Source of the DNA: Rotaria sordida
Taxonomy: Eukaryota; Rotifera; Eurotatoria; Philodinida; Philodinidae
Assembly: GCA_905250125.1 (NCBI GenBank)
Contig: CAJNOL010000009.1
Span: 421,284-485,283, forward strand
Direction: 5' to 3'
Length of the DNA: 64,000 nucleotides
In this document: one piece after another, positions 11,992 to 24,000 of the stretch
How the letters are laid out: each line of letters opens with the position of its first letter
Position numbering within the stretch: the first letter of the stretch is position 1
The notes under the pieces: model-generated
Seen by the model: the letters and a program-made list of their open reading frames with translations, nothing else
What the model was told of the DNA's origin: nothing
Database searches by the model: none
Translations under genes and position numbers: made by a program

Positions 11992-13051
11992 CTAACAATG
12001 ATGATCAAATAATTTATTATATATTTGAAGTTCATTAAGTCGTTTTGAAATTCGTTGAAATTTTTCATTATTTTTTACAATATCTTGATTTAAATCATCA
12101 ATCATTATATAAAGAATTTTAATTGTATCAATTATAATACGATGCATTAATACTGGTGGAATTTCAATACGATTTTTTAATGCTAATTTATACTGTTTTT
12201 CAATATCATATGATGAAAGTTTAAATTCATTAGCAATACAATTATATTGTTGTTCAATTGATAATTTTGATATTTGTTTTTCAATTGGAGATACTGATGA
12301 AACTAATAAATAAAATCTATTTTCAAAATCATTATTTTATATTCATGTATAATTTATGGAAAATTATAAGAATAGAATTTAATTATAAAAAAAAAAGAAG
12401 AATAAGAAGAAAATTAAATAATATTGTTAATTACATTTGAATTGCAGAACTATGAATGACTTATTAAAAGAAAAGAGAAAAAAATCTCATTTCTAAATTA
12501 GGTCTTGTCCATGAATAATTTTTCTTTGTTTTTCTTTAATCACGTGTAATTTATCAATCGCGTGAGATTCAAAAAACTGGTCTCGTGATATTGATATTGT
12601 TTAGAAAAGATTTTAAATTAATAATTTTTTAACATGATTTCAACTCTATATACTTCTTTAGATCTTAAACTGTCATACAATCATAAAACATTTATACATT
12701 AGAGTAGATAAAATTAAAAAAAAATCTAATCTGAATATAATAAAAAGCTATATGTCATGTAGTTCTAGAAATAAATTCTTTGGATTAACCTGAAATAGTT
12801 CGTTGTTGAATAATATCATTGATTGATTCATTATCTCGTTTAATTTGTTTAATTGATTTCTTTATAAAATTTTTTTTAATACTATTATCTTCTTTTAATT
12901 TTAAATATCGACCATTTTTATCATAGATTATTTCTGGGATAGTTGGTAATATCTTATCTGGTAAATTTTGCATTAATGTAATTAAACTCATTTTTCCCAT
13001 GTGAGTTTGTTGAAAGAAATTCATTAAAAGATCAGATTGATTATTTATCAT
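11992..13051 (-). CDS. Uncharacterised 190-aa helical protein (two exons)
   Basis: Exon 1 (12790-13051) starts at the ATG of MINNQSDLL. Exon 2 (11992-12302) ends with TAG after ...LFDHHC. The junction GTTAAT...TTATTAG is in phase and restores one continuous frame of 191 codons. The N-terminal half contains LITLMQNLPDKILPTIPEI and then a Lys-rich helix. The C-terminal half is predicted almost fully helical, with heptad-like runs (IEKQISKLSIEQQY, DDLNQDIVKNNEKFQRISKR). There is no signal peptide or membrane segment. I do not recognise the family; a coiled-coil scaffold or complex subunit is the most that can be inferred. It lies 325 bp downstream of the IgSF stop on the same strand. Confidence 0.62.
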
Positions 13052-13375
13052 TTTCAAAAAAACAAGAAAGTTAATTAGATTTTTTTTTTCAGAAGTTTTA
13101 TTTTATCTCGTTAGTCGTCGTTTTTCATTTTTTTTTTTTCATTCAAACAAACAATAATTAGAAACAACATATAAAGACATTTATTTATTCTACGTTAAGA
13201 CTATAGAAAAAAAAAGTTTATTATTACAAATAAAGAAAAAACATTAGTAAAATTAATAGATAATATGAAATAAATAATGACGATCCAAAATTAGTTTTTG
13301 TAATATTTGTTGTTTGAATAGAAACTAAATATAAAAGAAGAAAAAACTTTTTTTTTTTCTTAAATTAAAACTTTT

Positions 13376-16300
13376 TCAAATTTTACTTCTATTCCGTTTA
13401 AGTAATTGTGCACGTATCGTTGTCGTTGTTATAATTAATTCATTTTTACCTAATATTTGAGATGTAATTGAAGTACCAATTGCTGTTGTTGTTGTTGGAC
13501 GATGATGTTCTTTAATTAAATAAAAAACAATTTTTTTTACATTAAAAAACTTATCTGTCAAAAAGTAGATATTTACCTTTCAATTCAATAATAGCTTTAC
13601 TGTGACCAGCTTTTGATTCAGCATAACAAGCATATAAACCAAAATCTGTTTTTTCAATATCTTTTATATATAATGTTGTATGTAAAATATGACCATGTAT
13701 ATTTTGTTGTTGACGAAATCTATTCGATTGATTTGATATATTATGATTATCAATACGACGCCAATATAATAATGTATCAAATGGTGCTGTAGCTGAACAA
13801 CGTAGATGTATTGATTTTCCAATTGTACTATGAACAAGTGTAGATTGTGCTCGAATTGATGGTATAACTAGAATATAATCATTAACAAGGTCATAAAGAG
13901 ATTTTTCTTTTTGTTGTTTGAATACATATGACATAAATTGATAGAAGCTGTATACATACAAATGTTTATTAGAGTCTCCTCTTGTTCAAGGTAAATCGTA
14001 CGAGAAATATTAATCTTATGTATGCATATAAAATCCAAGAGGCAATAAAATTCAAGAACTCATACCTATGACCTTCTATGCTATGTTTTTTTTTTGTTTT
14101 AAATAATAATTGAGTTTCGATAAATGTCAATGGATTAAAAGTTTTAGATAAAATGCACTGAATAAATAGATATGTTCGTCTTTTTGTGTTAATTGAAATG
14201 TATATTTGCAATTAAAAGTTTGCGTGAGTTTAACAGGTGCATGATTTACTCTTTTCTATTTTTGTCATAAATCACGAATGAGTTTTTTTTTGCTTTTTTT
14301 TTTTTGTGTAAACCCACACATTTGATTATGCATAAATAAGTAGTACGATCTTAACTCATTCGAGTGTTAAAATATGTTGTCTTCCTTTTTTTCCTTTTCA
14401 ATTCTCACGAGATATTATAAATACAGAGATGATCGTAATAATTTCAAATAACATAGCTGAATTCCTTAATTTACTCTACTGATTGTATCATGTGACCTCT
14501 GCCTATGATATAATTAGAGAAAAAATTCGAGAAAAATAAAAAAAAAAGAATTTTAATAGGATTATATATCATATTTTTATATTCCAACAATCACATATTT
14601 GACCTTCATATATGCTTTACTATTCTTATATCCATCTTCTCATATAATTGTTGATATATACTTTGACATATATTTCAACCTATCAAGTATATATGTATCT
14701 CTTAGTTTTTGTTGTCACAGTTGACAATGACATTTGGCAAGCAAGGGCACCAACAATATTAGTTCGAAAGATATCAAATTATTTTTTTTTTCATCGAACG
14801 ACGACGATAGTTATGTTTCTTTAATATATACACATACACACACACACACACGCACAATTACATGTATATACTCTCATACGCAAGAAAAAACGAAGAAGAG
14901 TCAGAAGAAGATGATAGTATTTGTTACACAAATTAAAAGAAAGAAAAAAAATAATAATAACTTATGGAATTTGTTCACTCACAAGGAACTAACATTAAGA
15001 AGAAAACGTCAAACATGTATTTGTGCCAAAAAACAAATAATAATGGATATTTAAAATTGTATTCACTAATATAGTGAAAATGTTTTGCACAAGTTGTTTT
15101 TTTTTCAGTTAGAAATCTCTATGATTCCACATCCATATATATATATATATATATACTTTTATGATAAATCATGAAAGTAAAATGTTCGTTTGTTCCTGAT
15201 GTTTTTTTTTATTGAATTTTTCCTTTAAGTTCAACATCATTAATACGCAAGTCAATACTCTTCATCGTATGCCAGAACTTTTTTTTTGTCTAACTTATCG
15301 TCGGCTGAAGTTCTAATTATATAAGTACAAAGTTTTTTCGATATATCATAATTGATATCAATCAATTTACAATTATTTACGAAGAAGATTAGACAAAAAC
15401 AGAAGAAGTAAAATTTTTTCATCGATTGGACTGGGCGATTCGACTGTTCGCCTTACTGAATGCACTCGAAAGTATTTACCTCGATTGAAGCAGTAAAGTC
15501 AATAAGTATAAGAAGAGACAAAGCAAACTACTAATCAAGATCGGCAGCAGCGACTGATCAGTAGAGTACAAAGATCTTAGATGTCAATAAACTTGTGCGC
15601 TTGGCATATTAGATTACGAAAAGAAAAATAATAGATAAACATACATATACACACGCACAACAGACAACAAATGACAATGACGAAAAATTAGAGAAAACCA
15701 TAAAGAGAGAGTGTGTGTGACAAAAAAGAAAAAAGATATTTTGAAATCACCGAGCTCGACGAACAAGAATTTTTTTTATTTATGTATATTTTTTTTTTCT
15801 AACTTTCCGTGAGTCTTACCCTCCGGTCTTAAATTTTCTGTATGGGATGTGTTATCACAGAGCTGGATGAAGACAACAGTAATGACAACAATGATGACTA
15901 CGACGAGAAACTTATTAGAACAGTGTCAATCTGTCTCTATACTTGCTGGATTGTAGCCGGTAATCCACATTTACATTCTTCAACAACCATATTTGGTATA
16001 AATTTCCGTATAATTGGTCCACCATTTCTAGTTGTATACATAAGTTCAAGACCACTTGTACGTGAATAAGAACAACATTGTGGTGATTGTTGATCATGTA
16101 GATTAGCAATTGTTGTTGCACTTCTATTAAAATGTAAACTATTTTGAAGTAAAAGTAGATTATATGCTGAATTATGTTCATTTCTATGTTGGGCATTTTT
16201 AACATCTGTATATTTAAGTGATGATCCACTTGTACCACATAAACCAATACATTCACCAATATCAAGTTGTCTTGGATAGATAACAAAATTTAATGCACTA

Positions 16301-17996
16301 CTACCTTGATCAAGATCAATTGTAAGTGAACGTCGACAACATGTGCTTGTTGGAAGACAACCACGTGCTGGACGTGCTGTTGCATCACGTGTACCACGAC
16401 GTCCAGATGATGATGGAGGAATTTTATCACCATATTCAACTAACATATATGGAAGTTGTTGTTGAGTTTGTTTATTATTTTCATCATCATTGTCTGAACG
16501 GCTTGGATATGATGTATGTTTTTTTGAATGATATTGTCGATAATAATGACGATTCAATGATGATAAGAATTGAAGATCACGATCAATTGCAAGTGCATAC
16601 CAAGGCATAATAAGTTGATTATAAATTGTTGTTCTATTTATACTGTCATCATTGGGCACAATAATTAATTCAAACCAATCGTCATTTAATGCTCTAAATT
16701 CACGTACTGATAAACGTATTGTATCTGTATGACCCGTTAGTGGCGGTTGTGTTGTATCATTTGATGTTGGTCGAAATATTTGATAAATTTGAAACATATC
16801 TGGTTGTATTTGACCTTGTTGTTGTTGTTGTTCATTTAAATGAAAATAATTCCTTTTTACATATAAACGTAATTCATTAACAGCTTGATTTGTTGGTAAA
16901 CTTGTTGATTCTTTTGGTGATTTTGTAAAACGAAAACAATCAATATTTTGTAGATAATGTTCAGCAAGATTTAATTTAACTGATAATTGTCGTTGACATG
17001 TATGATTTGGTATATGATCACCAGGTAAAATTGCACGTTCAGCTGTTGGCATTAATTCATCATGAGCTTTTTGTTTTCGATAAAAATTATTTGCTTCATT
17101 ATCATGGAGACGTTGTTGTTCTTTAGTTTGTTGTTCAAGTTGTTTCAATATTGATGATGGTAAACCTGTATCATCATTGGCATTCATTGTTACATTTGGT
17201 GGTTCTTTTAAATTTAAACGTTCAAATAAAAGACGTGTAAATTGTTCAATTTGTTCTTCATTTGCTTTATATTGTGGCATTGATGATGACGTACGTGTTG
17301 TTACTTTTATTGAATCAATCCAATAATTATCATTAGTTTTTCCTTGCAGCTCATCAGCATCAGCATAAATATTATTATTATTAATATTATTCGAAGAGAA
17401 TGTTGGTACAAATGATTGAGTTGACATTGAATATCGTCGTTTTGATTGAGCTCGATAACGAGCTTGTAAAAAGGAAGGTGATAGAAGAAGGATAATGTTA
17501 ATAATAACAAACCAGGATGTCATATTCTTTGCTTTTGTTTAAAAAAAATGGAAGTGTCAGACAATTTAACGGTACAATGAAATTGTATATATGTGTATGA
17601 TGAAAATATACTTGATAAATATAGAATGCTCCTTGAAAAGATGCGTGACACTATTTTTTAAGTCGACTATAAGATGTTGTGTTGATGACGTCAGCAGATC
17701 GAAGTAGACGTGTAGATAGTGTTGGCGATCATCTGTGTTTTTGACTGAGCGAGAAATAACGAAAAGCGCAAACGAGAGAGTAACTGAGATAGAGAGAGAG
17801 GGAGAGAGAGAGAGAAAGCTGGTGATGACGAGGATGATAGTGAACAACAACACAACAATTAGACGCGACGAAGAAGAAAGAGAGATTAAGAAGAGAGAGA
17901 GAGAGAAGGAAGGAAGTGGAAGAGAGAGAAAGAGAAACTCTGCAATAAGCGATCTGGCCAGTGGACTTTGTCTTTTTCTTTTATTTTTTTTTATCG

Positions 17997-18033
<37 letters not shown>

Positions 18034-21000
18034 TCTCCCTTTTTTACATATTGCGTGCAAGTTACTCCTACTTTTTTCTTTTAGCGTAGTAATGACATTG
18101 GAAGTTGACACAGCAAGCAGAAAGATGTTGGAGGGGAAGTAATAATCAATGCAAAAAAGAAAGAAACAAGAAGAATGATAAAAATATATCTAAATGATTT
18201 TTCAAAGATATAACTATATACTGATAATCATTAAATTCATTTATATATATACATTTATCTCTTTTTTTAAAATAATTCAATGAAAACATTTTTATTCATC
18301 GGATTTATTCTAAGATACATGATATATTTGCTTTTAAGGTCAATCAAGGATAAATATCATTTGTATAGTTTTAAATTCAACGTTCGCGTATTTATATAAT
18401 GTCAAACGTTTTCACCAAAAATATATTAGTCACCAAGTGATGCAATAATTCATATACGTAAATTGTTTCCACACTTACATATTATAAACAAAGCTATTCT
18501 TATATTTGACATTCATAAGAATTTTAAAGTACTTTGATGTGTTTGTTAACAAACAGTATTTTTTTTTCATTTGAAGGTGACCTGCATAGTAAAACGTAGA
18601 AGTTATAGAAACATGAATTATGCTCTCTGTAGGACATTTTAATAGTCTTTTTTTTATTCCGAGAAAATCATACTGTTTTATTTATTATGAAATTACGTTT
18701 TATTTCTAGCTAGTACATTATTTATATTTTCTAATGAATGAGATTAAAAAAGAACTATTAATAATAAAGATTTATCTAAAGCTTGTCTATTTTTGTTACT
18801 GAGATCGGTCAGCTTAAATGACGGCGCCGACCATTTCCGGATATACTCCTCGTTTCTCTCGAATAGAGCCGATAGACATAGGTCAAGTTCTCCTTCTTTC
18901 TTTTATTCTTTTCTCATGCTTTTGTTTATTGTTGCTTGCAATGTACTGATAATGAAAATAATTGAGGTCAAATGCAATCTTGCGCGCCGTCGGCCGATGG
19001 TCGGCATCTCTTATTCTGTCAAGAACAATTGTTCTTCATCATCGTTCTCTTTTCATAAAAAACATCTGTGAGTGATGTGAATTTGCGTTAGGGAATAAAT
19101 AGAAATGACTGCACAAAAGCAATATTTCTCTACGTCATAATAATAAATCTTCTGGTCATGAAAACGGTCATTTCTATGAAACATGAAGCTGTATGTATAT
19201 TATTGAAGGGCAATAATTAAAATTGATTTATAGATAAAGAAAATATCATTAATATAAATGTTCATATTGATATAAAATATATATTAAAATAGAAAAGAAG
19301 AAAATAAAAAGAATTGTTGAAAAATAAAACAATAAATATAAACATATTATTAAAGATAAATTTTAATTAGTCAAAATTACTATTCTTACTCTTATTGCGT
19401 AGTTTGTTTGTTTTTTACTAAAAATATCTATTTTATTTTCTATTGATAGTCTACGCATGTTTTATTCATTAGAAAGAATTAATATTTAATATTCTTCATT
19501 GAATTATACTTTTAAATATATTCAAAATAGATATTATAGTCTATTCTTTTTAAAAGTAAACGATACAATGAAACTATTGTTCGTATGAAGAATAAATATA
19601 ATAATGTTTAGCGAAAAAAAAAAATATGTATTCCATTTTTACTTACAAAGGACACGCAATTCAATATCTTTACTAACAACATGATCATTGACTCCATTCG
19701 AAGCTCGACATTCATAATGTCCACTTTGATAACGACTAATATTAATCAAATGAAATAAACCATCAGTATTATTAGCTAAAATTTGATTATCTAATCGTGT
19801 TTTATTATTATTAGAATTTTTTCCATCTTCACTACGACGATACCATGTAATATAGGGTATAGGTCGACCTCGAGCTTGGCATTTCATTGTTAGATTATTA
19901 TGTTCCATAATGATAATTGGGGATGATATGGCATTGTCAATAATCATTGGAATTTCTAAAAAAAGAAAAGTATATATATTACGGGATTTCATTTTCTTTG
20001 TTAAACGGAAATTAAATATGACAAATAACATAAGTTTCTTTTTGTTGTATAGAACAGTTTTATTTGTGAGTTACGTGCGTAAAATAAAAGTTTTCGTTTA
20101 TATTTGAAAAAAAAAAGAATTGCTCGTAAAAACAAATAAATCCGTTTTTTCTATGACAAAAAATTTTATTACATAGCACAAACTGTATTTTAAAAGATAA
20201 AAATACGTATTGTTATCTTAGTATTATTAATTTCTTATAGTTCAAACATAGTTTTAATTGACTAAAGTATTTTAAACATTGATACAATATTCAATATTTC
20301 GGTAATATGAAAACTCAATCGATATATAGGGATGTCTTTTTTTTTTTATAATTATAATCAATTCACTAGTATTTTAAGGCAAGAAACTTTTTAAAAATTT
20401 GTATTCTTCCATAGATCTGAAGCAAAAAAATTTTTTTTTCACATCAGTAAATCGATATTTTATTTAATTAGTTAATGTAGAAATTACAAGGAAATAATAT
20501 TTATATCAATATGATAATGTTTTGTCTTTTCCATTATAAAAAAAAACAAAGTTTTGAATCTATATCAACATACCACGCATGCATACAAATCATTCCGTTT
20601 AATACAAAGAGCGTTCAGTGTAAATTGAACAGATTGTTTTCCACTATTTAACTATTTACTCCCTGACATTCATATAGTAGAGTTGGTTAGAAATGCACCA
20701 GTTCCTAGAACACAATGTCAAAGATGACAAGTTTTTTCCGTATTGAGAATGTAGTTTCTGTGGATTGTTTATATAAACCATGACCAGTTTTTTTTTGCTC
20801 TATCCGAAATGGTAATCAGAGGTCATGAGATGCAAACAAAAGTTTTGAAATCAGTTGAAAATTCCCATTTTTTAGTTTTCTTTTTTGACCTATTCTAATT
20901 GATTTTAAGATCTGCGTTTTGACATTCGACAAAACCTAAGAATAGATTTGGAAAGAGCGTTCAATACTGGGCTGATGTTTTTTGTAAGCATGGATAAACA

Positions 21001-24000
21001 AATTTCTTGAATTTATAATCAAAGTTTAAAATATTTCCAATATTGAGAATTGGTGAACTTCTAGCGATTCTTTATGCAAGTTGTGATCAGTTTTGAACGC
21101 TTTTTCTAAAGTCATTCGTAAGTTTTGTCTGATGCAAAATACAGATCTTAAAATCAATTGAAATTAGTCAAAAGAAAAAAAAACAAACCAAGAAAACAAA
21201 TGCAGATTTTCGGCTAATTTCGAAACCTTTGTTTTGTATTTCATGCGCTTCGACTACAACTTAGGATAGAGCACAAAAAAATTGATAATGATTGGTATAA
21301 ACAATCCAGAGAAACCATTTTCTTAATAAGAAAAACAATATCATCTTTGAAATCATGTTCTAGGAATCGGTGCATCTCTAAAGTTACTGTTGAGTTAACT
21401 ACAAAAATAGCGATATAGTTCGATATGGATGAAATCATTTCACTGTGGTGACACAGCATAGGTAATAAATAACCTATTCGTCTTGAATGACATAAGAATT
21501 GAATTTATTGTGGATTTGATTTTTATTTTACATTTTTTCGTTGTTATGTTGTTATTTTATCTATATAAAGTTGGAAATTTACCTATTATAAATTTTTTTT
21601 TTCAAAAAATGATTCATTTCAGGAGACAATATATGGTTAGATATTTGTAAAAGCGGCTATTTTCGGATTGAAATCAAATATTTCATTTCAAGGATTGTAT
21701 CGGAGTCCTTAGTCTTCATGTTCTTTTTATAATATGAAATCATCGATTCTAATTTCGATTCGAAATGACCTATTCTCTTTGTTAAAGCTCTCCTTTCTCA
21801 AAAAAAAAATCTTAGGATAAATAAATGGGAAGATAATCCGAGATCTAATCTTTCATATATGACATGATTTTTTTTATTTGACACTTCGTATTTTTTCCTA
21901 AGATATTTTGATGATTTCTGTTATCATCTACTTGAAAAATATACTATTTTCAGAAAAAGCAATAATTCTTTTTCGTTTTTTTTTATAGTAATGCCTTTTT
22001 AATCATGCATCTCAGAATTCTCGAAGAAGCTTCATTGTAGTTAATTGCATTTTTATTTTTATTTTAAAGAACATGTTAAGATGTAGAGCATGACAAAGTC
22101 CCTCTATCTGAATTAAGCATTGTTACTATTATATGAGGAAGTATTATTATAATTAGAACGGCAGTTTTTTGAGAGTTTTTCAAGACATTGAACTTATCTT
22201 CACTTAACAAGTTAGAATACTAAAAAAGTCAAGCTCTGTCATGCTCTTTCAAACAAAAAGAAGTACATATATAAAATGAAGGGTTACAAAGAGTTTTGTG
22301 TTCTCAAATGGCCCATTTTTGACCGTTATTTGTTGAATATCTCCCGAAAATATCATGATACAGGACTGAAAATTTTGCGATAGCTTGTCAACTATAGTCT
22401 TAATATATTCTGGAAACTTCATATAACTTGAATATATCTGATTCAAGAGAGATTTCTGAGGGGTGGAAGGGCTTTAAAATTTCATCTAGAAAGAAAACGA
22501 CAACACAAGCTACAGGTTTCTATCTTTTATCAGCGAAAAGTTATTTTAAAATGGCTGAAAAATGTTTTTTAACTGATTTTTAGTATGCAGATCACGCTAC
22601 TTTATGAGTTTATATTGGAAATAAAATAATTTTAGAAAAGACATTTTTCATGTTACTGATTACAAATGCGTCAAAAATAAGTCAAGTTGTGATAAAAAAT
22701 GTTGCTTTCACATGTGTAATCAAGAATTTGCTTTAAAAAAAAAGAATCACTCTGCAAATAGATTATGCTCTTTGTGATATATATCAACTTCACCAACATC
22801 AGAAAAATCCATCTGTGAAAATAAATTACAGAAAAAAAAAAGATTCTATTACTTCTTTTTTGAAAGTACATCATGTTCTAAATCATATATCTTAGCCAAG
22901 GAATAATAAAAAAAAGTTACATTTCGTGTCGACTATGTAGCCTATTTAAAACTATACACAATGTTTAACAACCATTTCGATTTAATGCTTTATTACTCTA
23001 AATAGATAGTTTTTATGAATAGGTCAAAACTGACTCTCAACAAAGGGTTGAATAATTGAACTTTATTTATCGAACTATATTTGTACTAAAAATAATATTG
23101 TCATAAAGGTAATCTATGTTTAATTAGTCACTAGATAAATTCAAGGTGAAATGAAAAACATCATATCCTCTTGTTTACAATATCTATATTTTGTTATTGT
23201 TGTTATGCATGATCAAACAAATTACTCTGTTGAAATATATACCTGAGAAAAAAAAACCAAAACATCGCAATAAATCGTTTTATTATTTTAATCCTTCTTT
23301 TCTCTCTGCATATTCTCTTAACTGTATTCTAAATTCTTATGGCTGGTCAATTATTAATAACTATTGTTGAAGCTAGAGCACTTGATGATAAAGATACTTT
23401 TGATGGCTTAAATGATGCTTATGTTCAAGTTTATATAGATGATGACTATAAACAATGAACAGCAACTATTTCAAATTCAACAGATTCACAATGGAATGAA
23501 ACATTTCATTTGTAAAAATGTTTTCTAATCTAATTTCTATTGAATTTTATTATTTTTATATCAGTTTTTTAGTCGTATTGAACATGATCAAAATCATATA
23601 CATATAAAAGTATATGATGAGGATGATACAGCTGGTCGTGATGCGATTGGTTCAGCTAAAATTGATTTAGAACCTGTACAAGCATCAGGATATTTTGATG
23701 ATTGGGTTAAGTTACCCAAATTATTTGGTCTCGGTTCAAATAGTCAAATTCATGTTCACATGCATTTTCAATCTTAATAAATCAAAGTCGGTTAAATGTT
23801 AATAATTTTAAAGTGTCTATAAAGTCATAAGAGTAAAACAAGACAATTATATTATTTCTATTGTAGTTATACGAAATGAAATGATTGTTTTTTCTCTTTT
23901 GTAATAATAGAAGATATTTCCAATATATGAAATAGTCTTTTCTTTGTTCTTCTTCGAGTTTCGAAAAACAATAGACAGAATTCATTGTATACACAGTTGT

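Noticed and set aside
16326-16610. 94-codon open frame antisense to the TGF-beta gene
   Set aside because: It is the complement of a Gln/His/Asn-rich propeptide and its composition (His, Val, Met runs) is what that complement predicts.
17566-18142. Two overlapping frames (181 and 135 codons) on opposite strands
   Set aside because: Both are produced by GA/CT repeats, giving runs of Arg-Glu or Ser-Leu. Neither has a start context or domain.
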